Below the pieces are notes generated by a model, which did no database searches, was not told the origin of the DNA, and worked only from the letters and a program-made list of their open reading frames with translations. 64,000 nucleotides of DNA, from positions 124,001 through 188,000 of the forward strand of contig NC_003076.8 of NCBI RefSeq assembly GCF_000001735.4. Reading direction: 5' to 3'. The DNA is from Arabidopsis thaliana (taxonomy: Eukaryota > Streptophyta > Magnoliopsida > Brassicales > Brassicaceae). Below, piece by piece: positions 23,608 through 36,499 of this stretch. Position 1 is the first letter of the stretch, and every line of letters begins with the position of its first letter. Made by a program: the position numbers and the translations under genes.

Positions 23608-25316
23608 TTACAAATGAGCCAATAGGATCCGATTCCATGTATCGGGTAGTCCAGGTAAACACCAATGTATACAATCAGCGTGATGCATTGGATCAGCCCT
23701 CTGCTCAGCGGTTAGGATCTTGCCACCTGTCTCGGTGTAAACTGATGTGTGAGCGTCGATGCGATACTCAGAGAGCTGCGTGATGTTGATGACTGTCACA
23801 TGCGTAGTCATGTGCTTTATCACGCTTGACACTACTTTCATCATCTGCTTGTTAGAGCCTGTTCCCCAAAACTTCTTATCTTTTATCGGTTTCGTCTCGT
23901 TGAAACACTTCGTGCCGTTTGGCTTTCCCCAATCCGCACTTCTGAACGTTTTACATAACACTTTACGTTAATCACAAACCAAACACATCAAAACATATAA
24001 TAAAACTAAATGTTTACCTAGTATGAGTAGGAGACATGGTGGTGAAGAAGACTCTGGTCTTATTAGGGTCAACGGTGGAGTCTACCCAATTAGCCCATGT
24101 CTTGAGTCCTAGCCTGTAAGCCACTTGTGTGTCTAGTGCCTCTGCACCACTCTCTCCATTTCCGAAAGAACCCCACAGAGCTTTCATGCGGAGACCACTC
24201 ATCCACCAAACATAAGTGTTGAAAACCAAAATATCAGCTCCTTCCCAAAACTTAGCTCGATCTTTCACTGAGTCCACTTTCACTATCCGTTTCTTTGGAT
24301 CCGAAATCACAGGTATATCTGTGTTTGATTCGACGATATACGGTGCCCAATAGAACTCTATAGTCGCATTGTATTCCTATGAATCAAGAAAAACAGAGAA
24401 ACATAAAATAAAAATCTAAGCTTTGCTTGTAATACAAGGTACTGTGATATCTGACCTAACAAGGTTTGCGTTGTAACGCAAGCTACCATCACTTAACGTA
24501 CCTTTGCTTTAAATACAAAGTATTTTTGGCTACGCTTCATTGATTTTTCTCCTTCGGGTATTATTGATTCCACCAAACACACGAACGATTCCCATTGGCT
24601 TCGTTGCAACGAATCTCCCACAAAAAGTAGTCTTTTTCCTCTGAGTTTGTTCATTGCTAACTTCGGACTAAATCTGTTTGGAATTGAAATGAAGCTCATA
24701 AAGGTTCTGTCTCAAACCTTGAACCAAACTAGTGTTAGTTTGTGTTACTAAGTTGTATTTTACCGTGGAATTGTACAGTCATCAGGCTGCCATTCCCACC
24801 GAAGATAATCAGTTTCTGGCTGTCCGTTTTTCATACAAGAGAATTGACGATCGATGTATGGACATGATCTATCGGTGTAGAGTGGTTCAATTGAGCTATT
24901 GTAAACCCATTTCCCTGCTGCAACGTTACACTCTTCGGGATCGAATTCGAACCTGTCGTCAAGCACTTCCAATATCTCTGATCTTTCCTTTCGAATTTTC
25001 TCCTCTGGCAACAAGGAAAAGCAGGGGAATTTCATGAGACTACTTGCACAACAAGAAAGGAACACTGAAATTGGACAAAACAGAGTTTTCAGATTCGAGT
25101 ATCGCGTATGTGCTTACTAGGTTTCGAGCTAACATCTTTCCTCGGACAAGACTTTAGCTTGAAGAAAGATGAAGACGAAGAGGAAGAAGAAGACAACAAG
25201 CTGATTCTTTCAGTGTATAAGAGAATGAAGAACATGAAACCACAAAGAACGAGAACGATGATGGAGAGAGGAATCTTGGTTCCTCCTACTCCTCTATTAG
25301 GAATCAAGAAGCTCAT
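23608..25316 (-). CDS. TBL3: TRICHOME BIREFRINGENCE-LIKE polysaccharide O-acetyltransferase
   Basis: Five exons on the minus strand: 25316-25118, 25004-24764, 24673-24502, 24376-24018, 23941-23608, giving 434 residues. An N-terminal membrane anchor (LSIIVLVLCGFMFFILLY, about 18-35) and a Ser-rich stem precede the PMR5N/TBL domain (CNVAAGKWVYNSS..CPYIDRQFSC). The DUF231 domain carries the GDS motif (LLFVGDSLQRSQW) and the DxxH motif (DCIHWCLPGLPDTW), the serine-hydrolase-like catalytic pair. TBL proteins are type II Golgi membrane enzymes that add acetyl groups to wall polysaccharides. TBL3 is linked to secondary-wall xylan acetylation and crystalline cellulose. The length matches At5g01360. 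All expected catalytic residues are present, so it should be functional. Confidence 0.92.
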
Positions 25317-26354
25317 AGTGGCAAATCTGGTAATTTATGTAAAGAACGTGTCGAAATTAGGAATTATAGGGAAAGATGTCAAGTGAGTGTTATGGTTTTT
25401 ATTTGGGAAATTAGGAATTGAGTAGGAGTGAAGCTAAAGGCATGTTTGGATGTGTTGCTTCCATCTTTTTGCCCAATTTAATAAAGATGTGGTTAGGGAG
25501 GTTATGACTTATGATTGGGTTTTGTCTATTGATTAGAACCTCTAAACGTGAAATGCACATTGTTATTCATTAGGTCATTGTTTTTAGAAGGCTTCCTTGT
25601 AGTTGTATTATTTCAATCAATAATTTAGAATTTCATGTTGAATATTGGACCAAAAATAACTGGTGTTGTTGATCACACCATATATACAATCTACTTACTT
25701 AGTATATTTATTTATTCAACTAATGAGTTGTTTACACACATGAATCTCTTCAACTGAAAAGATCTTATTTATTCAACTAAATGTATAACATATCAAATTT
25801 AAGTATTTAACTGTTGAATAAATTTACTTGATTAAATTCTAGTTATTATATTCGTATATACCTAGAAGACTAGACCATATATAGAGCAACTTACAAAGTT
25901 GCAATGACATGGAAGTTCAAAAGAAACTGTTAATTTGATGAGGAGGGTTAATCAACTGATTCAAATCGCTAATCAATCATCATTCCTCAAAAGTCGTTTA
26001 GTGTGAGGAACATATGGTTAAGGAATCGTTGTTATCTTCGCCATCGACATCAGATTAAACAACAGAAAACAAAAATATCGAATTTATCAATGGGCACATG
26101 AAAACGAAATAAACAGGCACCAACTAAATACAATAGTTGGTGTTGCTTGTAAAATCAACAATAGTTCATGTTAGTTATTTTTAGTAGATAAATTGGTAAA
26201 GCAATTATTAAAGGCAAACACAAATCATTAAGTGATTAATAATGCAACTAATTAATAATGCATATATAGTGGGGAGTGTTGCAACATACTTTCCGTCATT
26301 AAATCAGATATTATGTTTTAGTATGAAGAAAAAGGGGTTAACTGAGGAAAAAAA
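25317..26354. other. Intergenic, AT-rich
   Basis: TBL3 promoter side plus about 0.8 kb of AT-rich sequence. No gene or repeat family is recognised. Confidence 0.4.
26348..26354 (-). terminator. RNA polymerase III terminator of tRNA-Ala
   Basis: A run of seven Ts on the minus strand begins immediately after the tRNA 3' end, the standard Pol III stop signal. Confidence 0.8.
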
Positions 26355-26427
26355 TGGAGATGCGGGGTATCGATCCCCGTACCTCTCGCATGCTAAGCGA
26401 GCGCTCTACCATCTGAGCTACATCCCC
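26355..26427 (-). tRNA. tRNA-Ala (AGC anticodon)
   Basis: Read on the minus strand this is a 73-nt cloverleaf. The acceptor stem is GGGGATG pairing with CATCTCC, followed by discriminator A. The D-arm is GCTCAGATGGTAGAGC (A box). The anticodon stem CTCGC/GCGAG encloses loop TTAGCAT with anticodon AGC, and the T-arm contains GGATCGATACC (B box). There is no intron and no encoded CCA, as expected in a plant nuclear tRNA gene. Confidence 0.95.
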
Positions 26428-28574
26428 ATCGTTGTTCAACCGTTCAAATACTTAAAATATCGGCTTACAATCAAAAGTTATTCCTGTTTGTGTCTGGGCT
26501 AGTAATGGGCTTTCGAATACGTTTCGAGATTGATGTATTAGCATCTCCGTACAAACCAATAAGTTAATGCCAACAACATAGAAACTTGCCTATATTCTTG
26601 AGGTTTTGGACAAAACAATTCGATCTATATTATTACGTAAATTATAATGAGTTTTGGTTTTAAAAACAAATTTTAAAGGGTTTATATTTCTTATTTTTAT
26701 ATACAAAAAATAGAAGTGAAATAATTTGGAGAGATATGCTTAGATAGAAGAAAGAAACAGAAATGCATAATAATTGGTCGAGAGTTGATAGGGAATAAGG
26801 CAAGTCTCTTTGTGGCAATATTATTCACGCGCGTCAGACATTATTTAGATTTGTCTCTCTGCTTTCGTTGCCTCTTTTTCCGGTGTGAACTAAGCGACCC
26901 AAGTACTTTCTCCTTCACCTTTGAAAATGACGCCACGCATATCAGATTTTCTCGTGTTTCTTATTTTGAAAAAAAGTTGAAAAAGTTGAAAAAGGAAAAG
27001 TAAAAAAGAATCTGTAAATATTTTATACTACCATTCTCTTCTTTTTCTTTGTACACTTCGAATTTTGAATTTGGAATCTTTGATCTTGACGATCATGCCT
27101 TGCAAATATTTAGCTAGTGAAGCCATCAACTTTTTATAGAAAGATATTATTTAACATAACAATAGCATCATATCTTAATGAACTAAAAGAAGTACTAGCT
27201 ACATTGTGTTACCCGTTGCGCATGTATTGTATCAACGAATGAAATTATAAAAACTAACGCTAACTAAATGGCCAAATATAATCAAACAGAAAAAACAAGA
27301 AGTTCTATATTATGAAACAGACTAATCGTGAGTAAATGTAATGATCAGATTAATCATACATTATTAATCTCTTAAACTCGACGACAAGAAAATCAATGAA
27401 TACCTTTAAGTTAGTTGCTCTAAAGACTCTCTATATATGTTTATAATAGTAAAGCGAAGTAGATAGGTTTCGAAGAGGCCTTTTGCAACTTTATAATATT
27501 CATCTTGTAAAGATTCTAATCACTATTCAAAAGATTGATCCCGCCAACTTATTTAGTATCTGATAAAGATTTAGTCCTCTATATCTTAAAATGAATTGTT
27601 TTACCGTGCAGTGCACATTGAGAAATAAGCTAGAAGTTTCTTTTGTTGAACTGTCATTCTGGCTAAAATTATAGTTCTTTCAAAAAATTATAGTAACGGA
27701 AAATTTTCACATTTCAAGTTTGTTTAACATTACTAATCTGACTTTAGCTAAATTCTCATTTTATTTTAGAATTGCATGTGACATATTGGTTTGCTAACTA
27801 TATACATCTACTTCAAAATTCAAGTTTCAACCTGAAGTTATATTCAGTATGTTTGAAAAGTAAATCACATATAGTAACATTTTGTTCAAAGCTTTAAAGC
27901 AATCAGAACAAAGTTTGACCATTTTAAATATAAAACTTACGTGAAGGAAAAAAAGTTGTTACATGACCTTTATTTTGAAATAATTGATGAGCATATCAAT
28001 AGTATCAAAGTTTCTTTCAAAAGTATCAAAGTTTCTTTTCGTCCGTTGAGTTTCAAAAAACAGAATCATCAGAGCATATCACTTTGGATATAGCTTTTAA
28101 ATTGATCCTGGGTACTTTTTCCTTTCTATGTTACCAATAATTAATCTATTATATATTATGTCATAAGATACATACCGATAAGAAATAAGTGAAATATAAT
28201 GGTTACATCATTAACTGAAAACATATTTTATTCACTGCAAACAAATAAAATAACATAACATAGTAATTTTGGTAAGATCTTAAAATATCTGAAGTGACTT
28301 AATATGATTAATTAGATTGAGTTACCAATTAATATAAACTGAATAATAAACGTTTATTAAACTACAATTTCACTTAACATATCAAAATTTCACGATACTT
28401 TTGTTTACCCATATAGTTTTGCTTTAATTTAATTAGTTGGTGGGTCCTCGCAAATAATGAGAAATTGTGTGTTCTTCTTGTCCTTATAAATACCAAGAAC
28501 TTGTTTGCACATTTTCACACACACTCCAACTTAAAGCACTATCATTATCACCATCATCATTATCAGCCATCACC
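26428..28574. promoter_or_regulatory. Gene-free stretch and ACI1-like promoter
   Basis: About 2.1 kb of AT-rich DNA without a supported gene. Near its right end a TATA box (TTATAAATACC, about 28484-28494) sits about 85 bp before the ATG of the next gene. The open frame extended upstream of that ATG starts with a non-ATG codon inside the promoter and is not used. Confidence 0.5.
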
Positions 28575-30295
28575 ATGACCCAACGAGCCAACCCTAAGAC
28601 CGGCTGCCTCACGGCGGTAGTCCGCCGTCTTCTATGCTCTGGTAGCCAACAGACTCACCCTTCCGACAACATCCTCGACTCTGACGAAACACTCCAACTA
28701 CTAATCTCTTACGAAGAAAACGAAGAGCCAAAGAAAGAGATCAAAACCGAAACCGAAACCCAAAACGATGACGTCTCTCTTCACCCTCCACCACCTCCTC
28801 CTCCTCCCAACGTTGTAGCCAAACTCATGGGGCTAGATCATCCCGCACCCGGATCAAAACGGTTCCGGTACTTTGATGATTCCGGTTCGGCTGTCACAAG
28901 GAGCAAATCGGTTAACTTCATGGACTACATCCTAAAAGGTCACGAGGAAGAAGAAGAAAACGAAGACGAGAAAGACGGTCAACGTCAGTGCCGGAGAGTC
29001 AAAGCTTCCGTTTCTTTCCGTGAGATAGTCCCAACCTCGGCGAGATGGAGCTCTAATAACCAACAAAAGAAACATGATTTCCTGCTGTTGTATCTTGACA
29101 AGCTTGACGAGAAGAGAGAACTTGTCGGATCATCGTCTTTTTCGAGGTCTAAAAGGTTCGAGAAGGTTGTGGAAGATTCCAAGAAGCCGCCATTGCCACC
29201 TTCGGCGCCGAAGAAGAAGGAGAACGAGAAAGTTGCTAAGAAGTTTAAAGATGAGCCGAGGAAAGTTGCGAAGAAGAAGAAGAGTGAGAATCGAAATGAC
29301 GTTAACGGAGCCAAGAAAGTTCGTTGGTTTCTTTCTCCATCTAAGAGTAAGTCGTCGTCGGAGAAGACTGCGCTTCTAGGAGAATCAAAGAATATTCGGG
29401 CTGATGAGTTTATCGGAAAAGAGAGTGAGTCGCCGGAGAATAAGTCTAACGCGAGTCCGGTTTCGGTTCTTGATCGAGATCTTTATGATTATCTAATCCT
29501 TGACGATGATTACTACTTCTCAGGTGAGTCTACGAAATAATATTCAAACATTTTTATCTCTCGAACAAATATTTGAACTTAATTAATTGCTTTTTGAACC
29601 TTCTTTGAAATTTTGCGAAAAGAATCATCTCATGTGAGTAGTTTCCTACTTTAACTGCAAATGAGGTAAAAATTTGGTCATTTGGTCAACATTTTAACCG
29701 ATTCAGTACACTTTATTTGAAATACTAAATAATAAGATTATTCAAAATTTGACCAATATAAGAATTTTCCTTAAACGTTGGATTTATTTGAAAAATGATT
29801 AAATTTAACCAATATAAGAACATTTTCGCTTTTAACATTTTTCTTGATTTTACTGTAAAAAAAGCTGCGAAAATGAGACTTTCTCAACATTTTCGAGAAA
29901 TTTTATTTTTATTTGCCCAATCATATTTTAAACGTCACTTTAATTTGAAAAATAAAACAGGAGGAGATTCAGAAAGTGCATCGGAGTTGTCAACAAAGCA
30001 AGTAGAGACAGCAACAAAATCTTCATGTTCTTCATCACCAGCAAAAACAAAAACAAGTACCAAGAAAGAAAACAACAATAGCACCAACAATGATTCAGAA
30101 GAGACAGAGTTTATCACAAAACTAATGAATATGCTCTCAGATCTGTCTGAAGAAGACATGAAGTCTTCCACTTGGGTTTCTACTTCGTCAACTAAACCCG
30201 TTGACTTTACTCAGGTCGAAGATTTTTGTGTCGAATTTGGTCAAGAGATTCTTGACCTTGTTATGGACCAGCTAGTTGATGAACTCTGTATCTAG
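28575..30295 (+). CDS. ACI1: ACI1-like / TRM-family protein
   Basis: Two exons, 28575-29523 and 29961-30295, joined by a GT-AG intron of 437 bp, giving 427 residues. The protein is highly charged and mostly disordered. It has a poly-Pro stretch followed by NVVAKLMGLD at about residue 80, the conserved LMGL motif of TON1-recruiting-motif (TRM) proteins. Other segments are VNFMDYILKGHEEEEENED, a Ser/Lys-rich middle, and a C-terminal region ending in FVEFGQEILDLVMDQLVDELCI-type sequence (DUF4378-like, about 400-427). I believe it is At5g01370, ALC-INTERACTING PROTEIN 1 (TRM29), named for binding the bHLH factor ALCATRAZ; the microtubule link is by family. ATG 28575 was chosen because it follows the TATA box and the upstream in-frame extension lacks an ATG. 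Confidence 0.85.
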
Positions 30296-31783
30296 TTTAA
30301 ATTCCCAATTATCAGAAATATGTCGTTTTAAAATCTTGTAATCCAAATGTTAACCAGAGACTCACAACAATCGAAATTTTCATCACTCCATATTTTCTAA
30401 AAGTGTTATGCGGCCAATATAAGTTATTGACCAGAAAAATTATGGTTAACATTTATGATTAGTACTAAAGACTATAATGTACTCGTCTTAAATAGTCCTA
30501 TAGACAAATATACCTATCCAAAACACAAGTATGTATATGGCGAATATCACCAAATAAGCACAAGGATAATCTTAGTGACTCGAATACTCGATCATAAGAA
30601 TGAAATTAAATTCAAATTCGATATGACGAATTATCAAATGCATTATAAATACATGTAGTGGGTCCAAAAACGGTCAAATCGGTTTTCTTCTGAATTTTGG
30701 AGAGCTCCGTAACTTCGAAATACGTACTGTCTCCTTTATGTCTATTTCACATGCAAATCATGGTCTCCTTCTAACGTTACTTCTTTGACGTTTTTTTGTA
30801 CTTTTCTGTGTTTTTTTTGGGGGGTTCACATGTAAAATTCAAGAACATTTTCCCACTCTAAATTATTTAAGTTTCGAATTATAATTATTTCATTTAGTCA
30901 TAAACTATTTTTTTGCCAACGAAAAAGTGGTAAATATTGAAGGTCCTTGTATTCGAACTGGTGACCTCACAGAGTTGGTCACACGGCTCTATACAATTGA
31001 GCTGACGCGGCGTATTAGTAATACGTGTTTTTTAAAATGAACGGATATATTAGTGTGAACGCGTTATAACACGGTTTCATGTTTTCGGTATTTTTATCTG
31101 TTGGTAGCTGTCTTGCAAGAGAAGAAAAGAATAAAAATAACAAATTCTTTCTTTACAATTTACTTATGAACAAAATAAGTTTTATATATCACACAAATAA
31201 CGCGGTGAAGTAATGTGGGACAAATGTGAATTGAAAGTTTTGGAATAAAGACTTTTGTTTAATTCTTGTTTATCGCCTGATTAATCGTTATGAAATATTC
31301 TTATTAACAGAATAAAGTAGCTAAAAGTATTCAACCAATTTGGTTTTGGACACCTATAACTATGAACAATATAATTCAAACTAGCATATCTAATTAATAT
31401 CTATACAATTGTTTTATGCATGTACGTAAACTATTAAATGATTTATTAATTCTTATTCTTATCGTTTAGTTAATTCACATGTTACCTTATATTATATTTA
31501 GTAATTGCCTGCTCGTTTTACTCCCTCTCTATTTATTTTTCTTCCTCTAATATTGAAGGTTTATTTTTCTCCACCAGGATTTTTTTTGTTTTTAGAAGGA
31601 TAAATTCATTTTCATACCACGATAACATATATCAAAATTTGAACATTTATCTTTCTTTTTGGAAATTTCAATAGTTCATATAAATATTATAAAACAAACA
31701 TTAATTTAGATATATTATCTAAATTGATTTGCCTAACAAATTAACTAGCTAATTAACTTATGCTTAACACAAATAATGAGAAC
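30296..31783. other. Intergenic between convergent genes, with a SINE relic
   Basis: AT-rich, between the 3' ends of the ACI1-like gene and the trihelix gene. Apart from the tRNA-like SINE relic at about 30906-31013, nothing is recognised. Confidence 0.4.
30906..31013 (-). mobile_element. Probable tRNA-derived SINE relic
   Basis: On the minus strand a tRNA-like head is visible: an A box-like TCAGCTCAATTGTATAGAGC (31004-30985), then a B box-like GGTCACCAGTTCGAAT (about 30966-30951), with 19-20 nt between as in tRNA genes. The segment cannot fold as a working tRNA: there is no acceptor stem and the anticodon arm is poor. It runs on into a short T/A-rich tail. This fits a short, degraded Brassicaceae SINE. 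No clear target-site duplications were found, so the ends are approximate. A decayed tRNA pseudogene is the alternative. Confidence 0.5.
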
Positions 31784-33451
31784 TTAGAAACCTTGATTAT
31801 GATGATCATCATTATGATCTCTATTAAGCCTATTAAGCAAAGCATCGATGAGAGAATCTCTCTTCTGAGCCCTAGCTTCTTCTCTCAACCGTCTCTCTTC
31901 CTCTCTCTCCATCCACCTCCTTTCTGTGGCGGCTCTTTCCTCCTCTAGCTCCGCCATTCTCCTCCGCCACTCTTTCTCTCTCTTCTCCCTCTCTATCTCC
32001 TTCATCTCCCATGCATCTCTCCATTCCTTTTCCATCTTCACCGTTTGCCTCATAAACTCCTCCAATATATCTTTTAGTGTATTACCCGCAGTTTCAGCTT
32101 TCGTACCACTCGCAACGCCTTTTCCTTTTTTTGCACGTTTTCTTGGATTGGTCGAAGTACTAGTAGTAATCACTTCTGTCTCTCTTTTCTGTGTCTCTAC
32201 TAAAGACAATAATTCCTCGTTGATATCTTGATTTGGTTCGTCAACTTCTTCTTCTTCATCATCAGATGAAAATTGATGATGTTTTCTCTTCGAGGAAGTG
32301 CTTGGTTCTGTGGCTTCTGACCACAGCATTCTTTGCATTCTTGCTTCAAAAATCGACTGAATCTCATTGTAGAATGGGAACTGCTGCCTAATAGCATCTG
32401 GCTCAGTGGTCTCACACGCCTGTCCCATGAATATTCATTATGTTATATAAACAATTATATGTAAACACGTAATAGTACCGACGCAAAATATTTTAGCTAA
32501 CCAAGTATCTTAACTCGAAATCATATATCATAGGAAAACAAAAACACATGTTCATCATCTATATCACGTTTCTTTTACCTTAAATAAATGTGTGTATAGA
32601 CTTTTTCAACTATCTTCATGTGTTCATCAGTAACGGTTCTTATTAAATCTTATGCACCCGTTATATAACGGTAATTATATTTTTATGGCATATTGTGTTA
32701 CTTACTTACCATGTGATCAACGAACAAAAAGAGAGATATTATGGTATAACGGATCAAAATGTGAACATAGACAATATCATGATGAAAGCTCACCAATAAA
32801 CGCGTAAAATTCTATTCTATAGCTCGTTACCATTAATGACAGGACAATATCTAAAAAACCTAGGCGATTAGGTTAAGCTCATTAATTGATGTATATATAA
32901 TGTAGTTCACCTATACATACACCATAAACTAGGTTTCCATTTCAATATGCATAATATCAGTCTAACCACACAAACTAGTGATGAAATACATGATACACAT
33001 AATTATAGTTTGTATATACTTGTAATCATGATCATACTAAACATTTATAGGTGTATATATCGGGACTATATATAGAGAGAATCATCAATAGGATTCTAAA
33101 GAGTTGAAGGGTAACCTTGTATCTAGTGACGAGGTTCTTCCACTTGCTCTTACATTGTTCTGCGCTTCGGACAAAACCCTTGTCGGCCATCTTAGCAGCC
33201 ACGACTTCCCAAAGAAGCTTATTACGTTTGGTCTCCATGAAAGTTTGATCAAGTTCTTCTCTTATAGCCAAAAGCTCCTTTGTCTCCTCTATGCTCCACT
33301 GTGGGATTCTCTCCCCACCTCCTCCTCCTCCGCCGGGATCCATCGTCGCCGTGGTGCTCAGCGGCGGCGGAGGAAGCTGTTGCTGTTGGATCAAGTGATG
33401 ATGAAGCTGATGGTGGTGGTGGTGATGTTGGAAAGGGTTACGTCGGTCCAT
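31784..33451 (-). CDS. GT-3A: Trihelix transcription factor, GT-3 type
   Basis: Two exons on the minus strand, 33451-33116 and 32419-31784, giving 323 residues. The N-terminus is rich in His, Gln and Gly (His runs at 9-14 and 17-19, a Gly run near 40). A trihelix DNA-binding domain follows at about 48-135 with the helix tryptophans and aromatic: PQWSIEETKELLAIREEL, LLWEVVAAKMADKGF, QCKSKWKNLVTRYK. The C-terminal half has an acidic block (DDEEEEVDE), a basic nuclear-localisation-like PRKRAKKGKG and a long charged coiled coil (about 235-310). GT factors bind light-regulated GT elements in the nucleus. The length agrees with my memory of GT-3a (At5g01380). The intron splits the trihelix domain just after RYK. 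Confidence 0.9.
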
Positions 33452-36400
33452 TATTTGGAATCGAATTGTCTTTGTGACGTGAAGAGAAGAAATAAGAGGG
33501 AGATAATTTTATTTTTTTGTTGGGTTACTTATAAATGAAGAGAGGTTTCATTGAAAAAAAGAAGAGAAGACAGAGAGGAAGGAGAGAAAAGAGAAGAATC
33601 TAATTAATTTATAAGGATGTGTGAAAAGAAGGTGTGAAATCGTAGAGGGACGATAGAAGTGTAGTTTTTTGTTCTTTTCTCTAATTAAAATTATTAAGAT
33701 GAGATTTTTTAATAATTATTGAATATACTAGAACTTATAGAATTATTTAGTTGAATAAAATACGAACACGAATGACTCTTTTGGTGAAAAGGACACAATT
33801 CGTGATTACATTAAAAATAATAAAGCTTAGATATCCCTTTTTCGGATGATAAACTCTAGATTTAAAGCAGCTAACTAAATAATTCATACTTTTTTTTTCT
33901 TCGTATTCTAGAGTTTAAAAATAGCAATCTCAAACAATTACAGGGGTAACTTGCATCAGTTAAGAATATCTTAAGTAAAAACAATCGCCTTAATCTTAGA
34001 GTAAAATCAAACAATATGTTTTTTTTTGACAGATTGATTATTTGTGTGCATCATTCTAAACACGCTTTCAAATTTGTAAAGTTGTAGAACTATATTTTTA
34101 CTGTATGGTTATTGTTTTTCCTTGATGATGATTTTGTGACCAAGCTCAAGTACTCAACTGTCTCGTATTTTTTGCATTTGGTAGTTATTCGTTAATAATT
34201 TGTCCCAATACATATAAATGTTGCGTTAATATTTCGTCACGCTTACGAGTTACGAGTCACAATCCGATTTTTATTCTTCAATCCGATTTAGCCTTTATGG
34301 TCAATTGACCCACTAGATTTTCCTCATCCCATAATTCTTGTATTTTTCTTTTGAAAAATTCATCGTAACAAAAGTAACCTAATGGTTGACAGACAAAATA
34401 TATTAAATAAGCTATTGGATCAATATGCTTTTAGAAGTTTAGATTAGCCCCGTGTCATGGAGGAAGAGATCAGATATAAACAAAGAATTAGAGAATTGTT
34501 GTTAGCAAGTTTTACATAATAGATACCTAACGTTCCTATCAAAATAAAAAAGAAGAAGAATTAAGTTACAGAAAACAAGACTACCGTTATGATTAGCTAA
34601 GAAATTAATTTGATTGGAATTGTAAATTCCCCCAAGAAAAAAAGAAGACTATTCATTTATGGATTGTATGATATTTAGTATATGAATAAATGGAAATCGT
34701 TATATTCGCAGTCGGCACAAAACAAATAATGCGTACGAACAGAGAAAATGTACTCTTGTTCTGAAATGGTTTGGATCCAGTGCAATATACAACTGTCAGA
34801 TTCCCAAACACACATATGGTAGTACATATTTAGAAGCCGCGTCATTGCAATGATATAACAAGTAAAACGTACGGTGAATGAAACTTGTAGGAGTAAATAT
34901 TTTTTATTTGTATCTAAAGAAAGATTCGTCGGGGTTGTATTTTTGGCTCTGATATGTGTAAGAAATACTAGTACTACTCAGTAGTAAAAAAAAAAACAAA
35001 AAAAAGTCAGCGAAGTGGTCCAAATAGCGATGAAGCGTGTTGAAAGTAAATCAAAATCTTACATGACATGCACTAGACTTCGCTCCCACCTGTCATCCCA
35101 CGTGGATTCACACCTTATTTATTTATACTAAATTAATAATAATGTCGACTACTCTAGTGAATGATCTTTAATTTTTCTAATTCTTATGTTCAAAATTTGT
35201 GGTCTTTAATTATTTAAAAGAGAAATTGTGAATGAAGGAATTTTCTGTGAACAAAAGAAAGAATAATCAGTATTTTTTAATTTTATTTAAATGGAATCAA
35301 ATAATCAGCAACGCGGAGTGTTGTTATATTCCACGTGTAAACGCCCACCATGTTTGTCCACGTGGCCATCTCTCTCTCTGTCTTTCACTTTTTATTTTAA
35401 CAAAGATTTTTGTTGGCTGATGTTTATCCGCTCAATACAAGTAGGCCACCTCATCATCCTTTTTATTTCCCATCCAAATTTTTGCTTAAAAGAATTGAAG
35501 TCTTAAAGCAAAGAACAAAAAAAAAACGTCAGCCAAAAGCATATATACAAAAATCAGCCTATTCGTGTTATTTAGAACTTTTGAGGTGAATGTTGTTTAG
35601 GGTATCGCTCCGGATTATTCGGAAATAGTAATAAGTTTAGTCTTTTACTTTTGCCGTAACTTGGTGAATGCACATGACTTCCATTTTTGAATTTGGAGTC
35701 ACTGCAACAATACATTGTTGTTACAAATACCAAAAACCTTTCTCACTGTTTGTAATACTGCTGGTTTTGAACCAAGACCATGAAAATGATATTTCAGTTG
35801 ATTGCAGAAACTCTTCTTGTTCTTGAAAACATTCAAATATTTGACTAAACTAAACTCGATCTGTGTTTATTTTTTTGAATCTATAAATCATACTAACTTT
35901 ATGAATGAATATTACTAATTCGTACATGTGGAGATATGCAAGTAATTTGCCTAACCAGAACAATCAAAGAGGAACATACATTAGTCTGTTTTTTCTTCTT
36001 CTTATTATTTGACAAGTAACAACAATTATTCCATGTCAACATCAGCACGTGAGGGTTGAAAAGATTTTAGTGAAGGAATTAAACGGGACAAGGTCAAGAA
36101 GATTGAAGAATGTGAGAAAAACGTAGAGATTTGGATTTTTTAATCAACAAAAGAAAAAGGTTCTTCAAATTTCGCTACTATGATTAATCAATTTGAATTA
36201 CATTTTGACATATTGTTAAACGTTGATTTAGTCTTTCCAAATCTGTTGACAATGTTTACTATTAAACAAATATTGAAGCTTTTAGCAAAGAGATATAAGG
36301 AGAGACTTTACTTCACTAGTCGTCAGTCATTACTAACTAAACCGGCATCATTTGGTGGTATGTATTTCCCTTAAAAACCTTACCAAAATGCAACCAAAAT

Positions 36401-36499
36401 AAATTAAAAAAACCATAAGCACATATTCTGCTTCTAAAAGATTCCAAAAAAGCTAGCAGATTGAAAAAACTGAAACGAGATGCTTCAATCTTTGGACAT
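33452..36499. other. Three-kilobase gene-free stretch
   Basis: AT-rich intergenic DNA between the trihelix promoter (5' UTR side rich in GA, 33480-33600) and the DnaJ 3' end. A CCACGTG G-box-like motif occurs at about 35330 and another at about 35358. The open frames seen here are short and without recognisable content. No transposon was identified. Confidence 0.4.

Noticed and set aside
28467-28574. Upstream in-frame extension of the ACI1-like gene
   Set aside because: It begins with GTG, overlaps the TATA box, and the ATG at 28575 fits the transcription start better.
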